Source: Terebella lapidaria
Lineage: Eukaryota; Annelida; Polychaeta; Terebellida; Terebellidae
Assembly (NCBI GenBank): GCA_949152475.1
Contig: OX424570.1
Location: forward strand, 17,356,694 to 17,420,693
DNA: 64,000 bases
Reading direction: 5' to 3'
A program made the position numbers and the translations under genes. Each line of letters opens with the position of its first letter. Within the stretch, counting starts at the first letter, position 1. The notes below the pieces were generated by a model that did not search any database, had not been told where the DNA came from, and was given only the letters and a program-made list of their open reading frames with translations. Positions 1 through 13,301 of the stretch are shown piece after piece.

Positions 1-207
1 ACAGTCATTTCTCCACGCCCATAGAACTTGACACGCTTATCAAATTAATCAAAGGATGCAAATCCAACAGTTTCGGACCTATATTCCAAGCAAAAGGGCA
101 TTATTTTGACTATCCGCCCACATCTGAGTTGGATATACGTTACACTGGGCTCGTGAGATGTAATTCAAGCGGATATTTAAATATTTAACCACATCTAGAA
201 GGGAATT

Positions 208-246
208 ATGGTGTACCTCAGAAGAGGACAAGTACCTAGGGTAACG
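208..246 (+). CDS. Candidate short first exon (MVYLRRGQVPRVT)
   Basis: Thirteen codons run from an ATG to a strong donor (GTAAGT) at 247, ending in phase 0. A second block 1.58 kb downstream (1790-1828) encodes a similar 13-residue peptide, also ends in phase 0 and uses the same donor. Six of 13 residues are identical (M, L, V, P, R, V) and several others are conservative. The pair therefore looks like duplicated small coding exons rather than chance. No downstream partner exon is identified. The nearest phase-0 acceptor of a convincing gene is exon 2 of the DPP-like gene at 31553. Chance ATG-plus-donor combinations are common in AT-rich DNA, so confidence is low. Confidence 0.25.
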
Positions 247-1789
247 GTAAGTAGGAATTAAATTAAACTATAATACAAATGTTCTTAAAGGTTACGCACA
301 ATTGTCATCAAGAAAATCTAGTTGTATGAGTGGTAATAGGTTGATACTTGCATACATTGGAAATGAATCAACAAGAATAACATAAAGATGTATCCGCGTT
401 TGAAAAACGATCGATTTAGTACAAATTATATTCAAAATGTTGAAAAGTATTTGTCTATATAATAATGTTCTCGAAATGTTGAGAGCATTTTATTTCCCAG
501 TGGAAGTATTTTACTAGTATACGACCTAATTATCTACACGATATTAACGTCATCAGTAATTGGTTACAAAACGCTCCTCAACTGTCAGAAACGAATTTAA
601 AGTCAGACATGTTGATTATTTTCCCAGTCCCTGAAAGCAGTATGCTGACATGGATAAAACTATGGATTTCAATCAGTGTTCATCGATGCCTAGTGACAAT
701 GGCTCTGATCAATGATTATCATGAATTTCATATTGTTTTGCACCTATAATGGAAGATGCAAATTGAATTTCACAGACAATTGGTCCACCATGAACACGTA
801 CAGGTTTGGAATTCCACTCAAATTCGACGTAAATATGCATCGGTACAAAAAGGACATGTAAGAAAACCCAAGGTCACTGTATTTCCTGTTGTTTTCGGTT
901 TCGATATCCAGCTCACATCTGTTTTGCCAGCAGAGCACCAGAACTCATGCACATATGTATTATTGTTTCTTGGAAGTGGGTTCTTGGAAGCTAGATGATA
1001 TTCCCGCCTCTGTTTCCCGACATTTTCATGATCTTTAAAGTAAGGAGAGTTTGTGTCTATAACCATGATAACTGTTATGATGGTAGCGTAGGCGTTCACA
1101 AAAGAATAAGCTAGATAGCAAGGGGAATCTTTGCTTTCCAACTTGAAGGTTGGGGGTGTATGGCAATGCAAAAGATCCAGATATCCAAAATGGTAGCATA
1201 TACTCCCCTCCGGGCATATGGTTCACAGGAGAAACAGGCATCATACCTTCAAGGTTTTCTTTTCTTGCATTTTCCCTGACGCTTGCTAGATAATTTTCCA
1301 GCAGAAGTACTGCATTCCCTATCAGCACTTAAACGTTATGCGATCCTCGGCATTCGGCAAATACTGTTGGCATATTCTCCGGTTGTTTTTGCACTTCTAC
1401 ATGAAAATATCTGGATAGTTTGTCGATACATTACACTTGCATTCTGGATAGCATAATGGATATTGATAGTAAGGCTCTTCCCCCGGCGAATGGCTTATAA
1501 TTGAACTGAAAGAACGTCCCAAGATGGTTACATATTACATATTGTGAATCAAAATGATGAATTGCTACTTCGCAGTTTTTTTCTCCAAGATTGAACTGTG
1601 ATTGTTAGACTAATGATTAAGAATATCTAGATATCGAAATACTCAAACACTTCTTCAATCAACCAGCTTTATTGGGTGTCTTTTTATAGGAGTGTTTGAA
1701 TACTGATCTATTTAGCAAACATGCGTGTTGGATGATACCAAATGGAGAAACATTTACGGATATTCGAAAGAATTGACTGGAAATAAATA
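247..1789. other. No recognisable gene
   Basis: AT-rich sequence with only short open frames on both strands and no domain signature. I see nothing here beyond ordinary non-coding DNA. Confidence 0.5.
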
Positions 1790-1828
1790 ATGGGATTTCT
1801 AACAAAAGAAAAAGTACCCCGGGTTAGG
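1790..1828 (+). CDS. Candidate short first exon (MGFLTKEKVPRVR)
   Basis: Partner of the block at 208-246: an ATG, 13 codons, then GTAAGT at 1829, ending in phase 0. About 21 of 26 bases around the VPRV codons and donor match the first copy. This is what a small duplicated exon would show. No acceptor partner is proven. Confidence 0.25.
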
Positions 1829-2171
1829 GTAAGTACGTTTTATGTTCATTTCAAGTATACATAAACCAGGTACTATACTGAGACGGCTTGTACAGCCAAT
1901 ATACAATATCGCGTTAGCTGGGGTAAAATGTCCGGAAATGTCTGGATTTGATGATGTAGTCACACTAGTCATGCACGTAAACTACAGTTGTGAGATTTAT
2001 TCATAGCTTAGCATTGATAAACTTTTGAAATACATACGGGTATTAGTTTATCCCTGTATTTAGCGTGTAAATAAATATTTTTTACACTATAAAAAATTCG
2101 AGCAATGATTCTCACGATTGTTCTTGTATTTGCGTGCATGTTATATGGGTATCAACAGAACGTGAAACAGT

Positions 2172-2315
2172 AGGGGCGGATCCAGGATCTAGGGGGAGGG
2201 GGTCTAAGCTATTCGGTGTGGGTTTGTAAGTTTGCGGTGGTGTATTTAATACATACTGAGCTTTATTGTGAAATTGTCGAGTGGGCCTTTAATGAAGCCC
2301 TTGGATCCGCCCCTG
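2172..2315. mobile_element. Short non-autonomous DNA transposon (MITE), hAT-like ends
   Basis: Perfect 12-bp terminal inverted repeats, AGGGGCGGATCC at 2172-2183 and GGATCCGCCCCT at 2303-2314, enclose about 120 bp with no coding capacity. The right end reads CAGGGGCGGATCC on the opposite strand, which resembles hAT-type CAG...CTG ends. No clear 8-bp target duplication is visible, so the superfamily is a guess. Related GGGCGGAT ends occur near 52261 and 54110. Confidence 0.6.
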
Positions 2316-4249
2316 GAACTGTTATACGGGATGAAGATGAGGGCACATTCACTGAAACCATTGCTGGCCTTAGTATAGGTGGCCTGGCAACCACTATGTC
2401 CATTACAATAAACTACATGCGGTTTGAATGTCCTATTTGACATGAATATTGATAAAAGACCTTCACTTCGGCTTAATTGGAATTCAAATTAACTGGGGAA
2501 TCATCCTGCCACGGTTGATATACGGAGACAATACCACACAGCAAAGTGATGTGTTATTATAATCGTGACAGATATACTAGTACATTAGTTTTGTGGATTT
2601 TTCGAAGGACGTTCCATCAATATATATAGGATGGAGTCATCTAAAACAGATGATAGTTTGTAAGTACATTACATTTGTAAGAGGATGTAAGTACGTATTC
2701 GGAAGTTAATGCTTGAAACAGAATGTTTCCTCAGCTTGTTGTTGTTGCTAATATAGAGACTCCCATTATGTATTATTTATGGGTGAATCCGTGTTTGGTA
2801 TTGAAATTACTGAAAATACAACGAATACAGTATATACAAGGTATAACTATTCATCAACGTTATTTATGCCGTTTCAGAGTAAATGATCTATACCTCCTAG
2901 GAACTCAAGTGACTGAAGGATTGTACTTGAACAGTAACATTATAGAATGACATTGCAATGTTGGTATTCAATATTACGCATTTGTATATTTTACCTGCTC
3001 GCTCATTTATAATACAGTGCATTCTGACAAATTATTCTCATGTTGCATTTTTGGTTCGTTTATTTCCTGGGCGCGGGTCGGGACTAGCCTTCTTATTCCA
3101 GATAATTTCATTCGTTTTAGTCCAAGTTGTGCGACATTTAAAAGCGAATCCTTCGTGTTATCACAAACTAACAATATGGTCAATACTTGGCGCCCTATCT
3201 AAACATGACCCATTTTATTTTACCGGACCGGTTATCGATAGGACAACAGATCCAGTGGCAAACCCTTCTGTAGGAGTGAGTGTCAATGATCTCTCAATGG
3301 TCATTGTGTAAATCGAGAAAGGCCATCGTCGGCTCATGTCAATGACAAAAGAATGATTTCGATGACGTGGGTTCTATTCAGGTCAATTGTTCATGTCAGT
3401 TTCAGGATTTCCCATTTGATTCCCTATAATATTCAATTTGATCAGTTTTTACTTATAAGAAATTTGCAATTTTGAAAGATTCGGACGGAAATAAATATGA
3501 TATATGTTCGCTCGGAAACATAGTTTGATCCGTTATTACGTAGAGACAGAAGGTCTAAATTCTGCATATACCCCATGCAATAAATGACATGCAGTGAAAA
3601 TATGGTTCTATTTATACGAAGTTTCGATTGGTTTAACTTCCATGCATAATGCATATGTCAATATTAGGAAATGTCTTGATGATCTCAGACACATCCCTGA
3701 TTAACCCTATATATAGCCTGGCGATATGTATCAGCTTGTGTGGCATTATACGTGTATTTTCCCAATGCATAATGGGAAATAATGTATAAATTGTCCCTGC
3801 AAATGTCAAATCCTCCACAGCAGATAATGGATTTGGTAATATGTTTTGCTCCCTTCTATTAAGGTTGCGACCGCCTATCTTGACATGAGGGAGTCGTACT
3901 AACAAGGCACTTCTTGTATAATGGTGCAAATGATTTCCATTATTTGCGGCTAATGCTTTCCTCTCTCTTTCTGCATATATAGTATATCTATTTTTATCTC
4001 ACACTTTAGACATTTTTGTTTGGCTGTTTGAACGGCTACACCAATGTACAGTCTCACCCCTGTACAGATCTGATGTATAGTGTGTATGCCAAGCAACACG
4101 AAATAACTTTAAAGGTTCAAACGGTACGCACTAAGGAGCAGCCGTAGATAAAAGCAACATAACCGCCTGAGTGTGGCCGCCTAAAGTATCAAGGGTACAC
4201 GATGATGTATCACATAAAAAGTCCCATTTGGTGACCGAGGTTCGCATTT
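2316..4249. other. No recognisable gene
   Basis: AT-rich. The longest open frame (2958-3311, +) has no recognisable domain and no flanking splice logic. A block at 2631-2659 (ATG, nine codons, donor GTAAGT at 2660) ends in phase 2 and has no paralogue. Confidence 0.4.
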
Positions 4250-5560
4250 CGTCCTCGGCGTAACTCGTAACTTCACAGCCAATTTATACCCTGGAGATGG
4301 CCTTCTGCACTGCCCAAGATGTCACGATCTACTTGGTTCGGACGAGTACCAAAGCGACAGCACCGCCACGGGCGTCCCGTCGTTGTCAAGCACCCACGAA
4401 TGTCCCTTTCCCACAACGACCCCCACATTCACGACGGACTGCACGCGTCCGAAGTCCCAACGCCATCATTTGTGGTGACTGCCCTTGCTCAAGTCTTAGT
4501 GGTCAGGTTTTCCCGGGCTAGTCTCGAGGACAAACCCCCTTGCAGTCCTGATCACCGGGATAGCGGGGACTTGACTTGACCACGAGAAGGTGGAGGTGGG
4601 AAGTCGACGGGGGATGCAGTGGCGGGCGCTATAGCTGCCAATATTGTATCCGTTTGGGGGTTTCTTGCCCCAGGACTAGTATCAGGCTTCACTGGCGTGT
4701 TATAACAGCTTAGAGCGAAGTGGCGCCGCTTGTTTCACGGCGGGATTTGATTATGGCTCGCTTCTTTGGGCTTCCTTGATTTGTATTTGAATGTGACGTG
4801 GGGTCACTGACTTGGGTGACAGCCAACGGTTTGTTGCATGTTTAGGAAGCTGCCGTCAGCTAATAGCATGACTGACGCTCCTCGTTTATCATGCAATATA
4901 CGTTGCTTCAAAAGACAATACATTACGATTGAATACTGTGAGCAATATGTAAGACATACCCTCTCGCACATGTTCTGCAAATGTCAAATGCAGGGACTGC
5001 ATGTGAGGGCAGATTGAACGAGAGAACCCACTTTTGTTCATGGCAGATCGACTGCTTTAAGTATAGTAAATGCTGTGCAAACAACAGGGCAAGACGCACG
5101 TGCGGATTGTACTATTGAAGACAAACACAAGGAGAGATCTATTCTTCCCCAGTGCTTGCTACTAGAGCAGGCCCACACGTGGCAAGCTGACAGGAGAGGG
5201 CAAGGATTGCAGCTTCAAGATCGAACGCGGAGGAGCAAGAGTTCCTACCACGCTGCTTGCCTTAGGCAGTGATAATACTGGGACGGGAGAGAGAGAGCAG
5301 TGGAGCAAGGGAGACAAAAAACGCGAGGCCACAGTGGGATGCCTCCATGGCTGCATCCCACTTGGAGAAAGATGCTCGCCAACTAAAGAAAACATTCCAT
5401 CATTGTCTCAATTACCATTGGCGGCGATAGCGAGTAGATCGCAGCGCTACCTGTCGAGTAGCTCTCGCAACGTGGATAATCTGGATTTGAACCAAGCAAG
5501 GAGAATAGACGTTTTTTACTTAGTTATATGGATATGTTCAATTCGTCCGGCCCTGCATAG
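4250..5560. other. GC-richer unidentified island, possibly a decayed element
   Basis: This stretch is visibly richer in G and C than its surroundings. It carries overlapping open frames of 60-90 codons on both strands, none with a domain I recognise and none clearly favoured. The abrupt compositional change suggests an old insertion or exapted coding DNA. Confidence 0.3.
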
Positions 5561-7084
5561 GAAATAGGTTTTGGAATGTTATTCAAATAACCAGCGCAGG
5601 AGGCTTTCGCGAGTTGAAACCGTTCAGTGCAAACACATTTAATTTCAATTGCAGTTTACATCTGAAAATCTCCGAAATCTCCGGTTTATACAAACATTGC
5701 ATTCAAGGATTGATCAATGTTCAAGCTGCGATATATCCAACCTATTTATACAACGTGCTTGCAGCGCAGATCATTGTTGAACTGTTGAAATAACATATGC
5801 AACTATGCATTTGGTATAGCGGATAATTGCTCTAGCAAAACTGTTGAACAAATACGAATATTCAAACGTCACGAGGATTGATTCTCACGTACGATTCTGG
5901 CCATGTGATAATCAATGTACGTGAAGAATTCATTCATGAGACTGACTATTAACACAAACAATTAACGGCATTTGGCTGGGAGAAAACCAATTACACTGAT
6001 AACGAATTGTTCGATTGCGGAGAGCAGTTGCGTGCGCAGTGAAAACATAACTTGTTGAAAACGGCGGTGGCCAATCTTCGCCAGTTGATTAGCATTCTTC
6101 GAGAGCTGCTTATATTGATTTGAACCACACAGAAAGGTTTGGATACTCTGGGTGGAGGCATATCTGAAATACGTGTATCTGCTTTGTCTCAAATGTACCA
6201 GCGATTCAACGGACTGCTGGATAGCAGAATCAACAAAGACTAAAAGTAAAATGATGTGTTAGTTTTAGCTTTGTAAGTTTTGGCTCGTCGTGAAGATTTA
6301 GAAAGTGGAGGCTTTTGCGGATAACAGTACGATATACTAAGAGGATTTTGAACGTTTCCAGAGGGTGTTTATAAATCATGGACGGCGGATTAATGGACAA
6401 GGTAAATACGTTATGTGCACTTGTTCTATTTTGCAAACATGTCAAACATTTGTGCATTCGCGTGAAAACTTTTTTTCTTTAGTGACAATCAAGTATATTA
6501 GTGAGTGTTGTGTTATGCGTTTAGCAACTGAATAATAACTTTTCTTTTCATTATCTTTTTTTCTTGTGGGTCTCCATTTAATGGTAATTGACATTATACA
6601 TTCCGTGTTGTGTTTTTTTCCATATTGTCGGGGTGTATTGGTTAGATATACAATATACTAAATACATGTGGTTTTGGCGGGATGAAATGATGGAATACGT
6701 AACTGAGCCCGTCAATTATGAATTACAATATATTTTCATACATCTCTTGTCATTGGCCATGCTGTGCAATGCAAAACTCTTAGTTATCCATCCGCATCGG
6801 TTCAATAATTCCAAACAAAAACCTGAACATTGCACAAATCTAATAACAGTTTCTTCTTTTTAGTACTCTTCTATATTATCGACAAAAAGGTTCCAAACAC
6901 CTCTCACAAGAAAAAGGCCATAGCCTATTTATGGTACCGACTATTGATATAATTTTAGGTCAATGTCCAGCACCTCACTAAACACCGTTCAATTAGATAA
7001 CAACCATTTACTGAATGTGCAAATCAAAACGCAAGCTTCGAAAGTTGCTGCTTGAGAAACCTTGACCTTCTTGAGATGGGATTG
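5561..7084. other. Mostly featureless; contains one candidate first exon
   Basis: There is no protein-domain signature. The only item worth listing separately is the ATG-plus-donor block at 6378-6401. Confidence 0.4.
6378..6401 (+). CDS. Candidate short first exon (MDGGLMDK)
   Basis: Eight codons follow an ATG in good Kozak context (A at -3, G at +4) and end in phase 0 at a GTAAAT donor (6402). The upstream 400 bp reads like a 5' leader with no competing coding frame. The phase matches exon 2 of the DPP-like gene 25 kb downstream, so it could be an alternative start. There is no paralogous copy to support it. Confidence 0.2.
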
Positions 7085-9560
7085 TCAAGCAAAACGTTCC
7101 TCCTTGATCAATGGGCGTCTTATTTCACGCACTCGATGTCACCGGAAGACAGAGACGAAGTGCAAATACATTGATCCACGAGAAAGCCTGGCTTCCGCTA
7201 AGGCACACGCCCAGCTATTGTTCGCAAAATGGAATTGAACGCTTAAGGATACTACGAGAGAGGTATATTGACATGTCAACCTGGCGTTTATGTCTAATGG
7301 AAAAGACACTTGTGATTTTGACATGTTCTGGTTTCCCGCACATCTCGGTTGAATTACCTCATGAAACACGCAAGTAAAGAGGGTAAACGGCAAGAGGCAT
7401 AGAAATATGCACAAACGTTTTTCTTAGCAACTTCTTCTGGAATCCTGAGCAGATGAACAGTTTAGACAATAGGCCATATATACAAGCACATGTATAAGGT
7501 GCTGTATAGTATTTTTCGATGACTAGTGATAAATATTTGTATGTCATGCAGTAAGTTTCGGGTACTCAAGAGTAATGTGTTATATTTTTTGTGTCAGAGT
7601 ATCGAGCTCGACAATAGCGTGATAATGTCATAGACATCAAATCAAAATTCCTCTCCAATTCTGTGCTTGTCACATGTCGCCACTTTTATATTGACTTTGT
7701 CTCCCACCAGAGCAAAACACGTGATATGCTGTCATCAGAAATTGACAACTGAAGTATATATCTCCAGTATTTTGTACTTGCCGATTGAGAAATCTGCAGG
7801 AAAAGTCTCCCCGGGACACTGCCATCCCACATTCCCCAGTATGGTCGAGAAGTATAGATGGGCCAATTTTGAAGTTATTTCCTACGAAGAATCAAATTGT
7901 CTGGGAAGATACAGGACACAGGAAGGGAAAGACCTAGATACTTTGATGTCTGCGGCGGTTATCAGAGTTTAGGGAATAGTTGAGCACCATAGATTTCAGA
8001 CGAGGCGCTCTACTTTTCAGGGAGACTGCATGGTGTAAGCTGTTTAACATTTACTCTTTGGGAAAGTCAACTGTTTTGTATTATTCACTGTCCACAGTTC
8101 AGGAGCATATCTTATAAAACGACGTCGACAATTTGTTCAACAAAATATTCAAGAAAAAATTCAAAAGGATTGAACTCATAGATTGAATGGCATTGAATGA
8201 GATTCATCTAAATCTCAGAGAAGCAGGGCACTGTACATTCTTCTCCAGCAGAGATCCAGCTATAATGTGTCATCTTGCAAACCTTTCACTGTCAGCCGCT
8301 GCTAAGATGAATTGGAGCTGTCATTTGCCGGGGGTGGATCTTTTAAAACATGATGCATATGACAAATGCTTTTGAGGATTTGATGGGAACACATCACCAT
8401 GTGGAAAGATGACTCATGTGTTCAATCTTGTGTGGTTGACCTGTAATGTATGGGCTTGTCACTCTATAGAAAAGGGGATAACTGTATGAAAGCGCTCAGT
8501 AATTTGACAGGGTTAGAGAACCATATGGTTCTGGGAATAGAAACTAGGTGTCACATGTAACAGTTGTATTGATGACAGCAGAAGTTGTATGTTTTTTTTT
8601 CGACAGTGTAACTGTATGTGCTTCGTACAGTCCTTTAAAAACATTAGTTATTGGTGCATCCATCAAATCAATAGTACGTATATTCAATACTGCCATAATA
8701 TCACTGATGTGTACATGTAATCGTACCTCTGTAAAACGTGACACCCCAAGTGAGGTGAACCAGTCCATCCAATGTAACTCTGTACCAGCTCTTTTCACAA
8801 GCCTCAATAGACATCGTGTTCATTGGATAGTGCAATGCTCCGGAACTGTACATTACACATCAGTGGAAGTGTAAATAGGCTCGTGCTGTTCTTGGCTCAG
8901 ACATACAGTACATCTCGCCCAGTGCAATGTCTAAAAGTTGTGAATTTTCAATTGCTTCAGAGCCCATTATTTTTTACATATACATTACCAGGCATTTCCA
9001 TACATTTATGATATTAGGGCACCAACGTGTACATAGTAATATTTAAAGCAGTATATGACAAGAACGTTATAATATCAGTGCAGGCAGCGAGAATCATCAA
9101 GTTAGTCGTTTGTTGAATTAGGTGACTCCACAGAACTTCAGTCTAGCTTTAGTGGAAGGGGTTTGTGGTGTTGGGATTGTGGTGTTGCTCATGAATTTCA
9201 CACCGAGCACCGAAATCCCCAAGCTAATTACGAATATATACCATCTTGTACACCGCGAGTTTAGCTTTTCTTCATGTCCTATCTTTATCTGGGGAATCAC
9301 TAACAATGCATATTTCACAGACCATTGAGAGCTACTTCTCTTGTAGGCAAAACTATCCAAGCAAACATAGAAGGGGCCTAGCCCATACCGTTATGACATT
9401 GGCTGTCCCATGTTAGCAGTTCTTTTAGCCCTGATGCACAGCTCAATCTGACTGAAGTAAATTACCTCAATTACCATATAGCCCAGTAGAATACCGAATC
9501 ATGAGCGAGTAATAACGTTTTAGGTACTAGATGGTATGGCAAGATGTTTGGCTTAACAAC
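7085..9560. repeat. Tandem unit 1 of the decayed array
   Basis: This unit shares, in the same order, several blocks with the next unit. They are a block at 7086-7250 (about 92% identical to 9597-9755), one at 7614-7760 (matching 10055-10195), one at 7945-7975, one at 8330-8400, one at 8770-8890 (small exon-like block ending at a GTAAAT donor), and one at 9240-9420. The shared order shows a segmental tandem duplication of about 2.5 kb. No intact gene is recognisable in it. Confidence 0.75.
8835..8870 (+). CDS. Candidate exon of the array (MLRNCTLHISGS)
   Basis: Twelve codons from ATG to a GTAAAT donor at 8871, in phase 0. Related blocks occur at 11182-11217 (FRNFTLHISES, start codon position reads ATA), near 12225-12258 (recent duplicate of that one), at 19915-19968 (LRNCALRKIGN) and, more divergent, at 16328-16376. 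Reading frame and donor are kept between divergent copies, which suggests a real exon in the ancestral unit. A pyrimidine-rich stretch and AG lie about 50 bp upstream, so it may be an internal rather than a first exon. Confidence 0.3.
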
Positions 9561-9596
9561 ATTTAAATTTTTGGAAGTTGTGATGTTTCCCGCGTT

Positions 9597-11203
9597 TGTC
9601 AAGGAAAACGTTCCTCCCTGATCAATGGCGTCTTATTTCACGCACTCGATGTCACCGGAAGACAGAGACGAAGTGCAAATACATTGATCCACAGTAAATC
9701 TTGGCTTCCGCTAAGGCACACATCTAGCTATTGTTTGCAAAATGGAATTGAACGCTTAAGAATGTAGTGAAAGAGATACATTGACATGTCAACCTGGCGC
9801 TTATGTCTAATGGAAAAGACAACCCGGACTCTGACATGTTCTAATTGTCCCTGCATTTCAGTTGAGTTACTTAATAAAAAAAGTCAGTGTGAAAATAAGT
9901 GGCAAGAGGCAGAAAGAAACATGTACAAAATCTGTCATACATTGATTTCATTCAACTCCTGATACACATCAGAACTAATAGTTGTATTCATTAAACCCGA
10001 GCACATGTATTTTCTGTGGTTTATTTGATTGATTGTTTTCATTCAGCTATTGCCATAGCGTGATAATGTCACAGACATCAAATCAACATTTCTCTCCATT
10101 TCTGTGCTTGTTACAGTCACCGCTTTTATATTGACTTTGTCTCCCACCAGAGCAAAACACGTGATATGCTGTCATCAGGACTTGACAGGTGAAGTATAGT
10201 GATAGAGAAATCTGCAGACACTGCAATCCCATATTCCCCTAGCATGGTCAAATAGTATATATGATTGGTCCGTTCGAGATTCTCTTTCATGAAGAATTGT
10301 ATTGTCTGGGAGGATGTCTAACATAGTCAGAAAAGACTTAGCCACTTAGATGTCTCGGGCAGTTATCAGAGTTTAGGGAACACATGAGGGTCATAAACTT
10401 GCATCGTGAGATTGCATCGTGGAAGCTAGACATTTCCTCTTCGAAAAGTTGACTGGTTGGTATTATTCACTGACCCCAGTTTCTGAAACCAATCTTCAAC
10501 AGAATATCTCAGAGAGAAAAAACAATCAGTGGTAGACTGCTGGATTGGAGATGCATGTAAGACTCGGGAACGCAGGACTAATGGCATACATTTCACTATA
10601 TTGTTAGCAGACATCCAGCCAAGACATTTTGTGTCATCTTAGAAACCGTTAACCATCAGCCGGTGCTAAGATGCATTGGAGCTGTCATTTGCCTTGGGTG
10701 GATCTTTTAAAGCATGGTGCATATGACAGATGCTTTTAGAGACTGGATGGAAACACACCACCATGTGGAAAGATGACTCATGTGTTCCATTTAAATATGG
10801 TTGACGTGTGATGCATGGCTTGTCACTTTACGGAGGAGGGGATAAATGTATGTCATCGCTCAATAATTAATTTGACATGGTAAAGAACGGTTGTGGGACT
10901 AGGAATTGGTTGTCAAATGTAATGTCTGTGCTTGAGAGCAGAATTTTTCAACGTTTCCCTTCGATATAAAAAGTGTAAATTATAGGTACATTAATAATTT
11001 TTCATAAGTCATTACTTTGCATTTATTTGTACATGTATTTATTTTTGTGTATTTATTTTCAACATGTACATCATAAATACATGGAATAAACGTTGCTCTG
11101 TCAAATTGGTATTTCCAAACGTAAATCTTAACCAACTCTTTATCCAAGATTCAATGGATATCGGTTCAATTGGATAGTGCAATATTCCGGAATTTCACAC
11201 TAC
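9597..11203. repeat. Tandem unit 2 of the decayed array
   Basis: Second copy of the unit at 7085-9560. Corresponding blocks lie at 9597-9755, 10055-10195, 10350-10385, 10690-10800 and 11120-11230. It is diverged by small indels and substitutions and has no intact reading frame of interest. Confidence 0.75.
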
Positions 11204-12217
11204 ATATCAGTGAAAGTGTAAATAAACTCGGTTCTTTCTTGGCCCATCCAGCCATTCTCGCCCGGTGCAGTGTTCTGAATTTGTGAATTTTTATCAAATC
11301 CCTTATTTTCTACCTATACGTAGCTAAGCATTTCCAAACAAAGCTGATATTGGGGCATCCGAAATTTCAATATTCAGTTTCAAAGCCAGGATGGGTACAT
11401 TACCCATATCCTAATTTAGTTGACTCCAAATCTATCCTTAAACCAGCTTTAGTAGAATAAGTTTGTGGTGTTGTTCAAGCCTCTCTGATGCTGATGGTTT
11501 TCCCTTCAAGCACTTAAAGCCACCAGGCTAACAATGAATACATACCCTCTTGCATACCACAGGTTTAACCTCGTTTCAGGTCCCACTTCCAACCAGGAAA
11601 CCACTAACAACGTACATTTCACATACCGATAGAAGCTAGTTTTTATAACTGGGAAACTCTCCATGCATAGTATAAGGACCGCGACGGGATCTCATCCATA
11701 CATGTATGAAACTGGCTATCCCATGATATCAAGTTTTGTGCCCTGGTGCACAGGTCACGTGCGAGAGGGGGGGGGGGGGTCCTTAATCAGCCATAATAAC
11801 TGAGAAGCCATGTAGAATACTAAATTATGACTGAGTAATAGTTCATGTGGGCACTGGGTGGTATGACAACCCTTCTTCCATGATATTGATAGCAGCAGAA
11901 ACCCATAAGAGAAATCTCTCTTATGGGTTTCTGATATCAGTGCCTACTTTCATTTTGTTTATTTGGGCGTCTCCGCATTTCGTATCATAATATCTGGAAT
12001 ATTCCTTGTCAGAAACGTGAGGTTCATCGGGTTTGCTTTGGATACCATGCACAGCTATGTAGTCTCCGTTTGGTCAATGGATAATGAAGGAAGTACTTGG
12101 GATATCAGTTCTTATTAATGACATTTTTTCCTGAATTCTGTTTGAGGTTTTAGGGGATTATATCTTGCCTAATGCATATGTGTTGTATCGTTATTATTGT
12201 GATAAATAATTTGATAA
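11204..12217. repeat. Recent ~1.05-kb tandem duplication, copy 1
   Basis: The sequence from 11204 is repeated from about 12236 at very high identity. The few differences include a short insertion in copy 2 near 12425-12468. It contains a perfect hairpin at 11898-11933, with 16-bp arms starting AGAAACCCATAAGAGA and a 4-nt loop. Copy 2 carries a mismatched version of it. Confidence 0.85.
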
Positions 12218-12235
12218 GTATTGTGATACGGAATT

Positions 12236-13301
12236 TCACACTACATATCAGTGAAAGTGTAAATAAACTCGGTTCTTTCTTGGCCCATCCAGCCATTCTC
12301 GCCCGATGCAGTGTTCTGAATTTGTGAATTTTCAATTTTTATCAAATCCCTTATTTTCTACTTATACGTAACTAAGCATTTCCAAACAAAGCTGATATCG
12401 GGGCATCCGAAATTTCAATATTCAGTTTTATTGGTAGTATAACACAAAACTATATACAATATTAAGATACAAAGCCAGGATGGGTACATTACCCATTATC
12501 CTAATTTAGTTCACTCCAAATCTATCCTTAAACCAGCTTTAGTAGAATAAGTTTGTGGTGCTGTTCAAGCCTCTCTGATGCTGATGGTTTCCCCTCCAAG
12601 CACTCAAAGCCACCAGGCTAACAATGAATACATACCCTCTTGCATACCACAGGTTTAACCTCGTTTCAGGTCCCACTTCCAACCAGGAAACCACCAACAA
12701 CGTACATTTCACATACCGATAGAAGCTAGTTTTTATAACTGGGAAACTCTCCATGCATAGTATAAGGACCGCGACGGGATCTCATCCATACATGTATGAA
12801 ACTGGCTATCCCATGATATCAAGTTTTGTGCCCTGATGCACAGTCACGTGCGAGAGGGGGGGGGGGGGCTCCTTAATCAGCCATAGTAACTGAGAAGCCA
12901 TGTAGAATACTAAATTATGACGGAGTAATAGTTCATGTGGGCACTGGGTGGTATGACAACCCTTCTTCCGTGATATTGATAGCAGCAGAAACCCATAACA
13001 GAAATGTCTCTTATGGGTTTCAGATATCAGTGCCTACTTTCATTTTGTTTATTTGGGCGTCTCCACGTTTCGTATCATAATATCTGGAATATTCCCTGTC
13101 AGAAACGTGAGGTTTATCGGGTTTGCTTTGGGTACCATGCACAGCTATGCAGTCTCCGTTTGGTCAATGGATAATGAAGGAAGTACTTGGGATATCAGTT
13201 CTTATTATGGAATATTTTTCCTGAATTCTGTTTGAGGTTTTATGGGTTTATATCTTGCCTAATGCATATGTGTTCTATCGTTATTATTGTGATAAGTAAT
13301 T
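12236..13301. repeat. Recent ~1.05-kb tandem duplication, copy 2
   Basis: Near-identical partner of 11204-12217, ending close to a poly-C run at 13306. It includes the same G-run (about 12856), the same CACGTG site in GTCACGTGCG context (about 12842) and a slightly decayed version of the hairpin. Confidence 0.85.

Noticed and set aside
2631-2659. MESSKTDDS block with GTAAGT donor as another first exon
   Set aside because: Ends in phase 2, incompatible with exon 2 of the peptidase, and has no paralogous copy.
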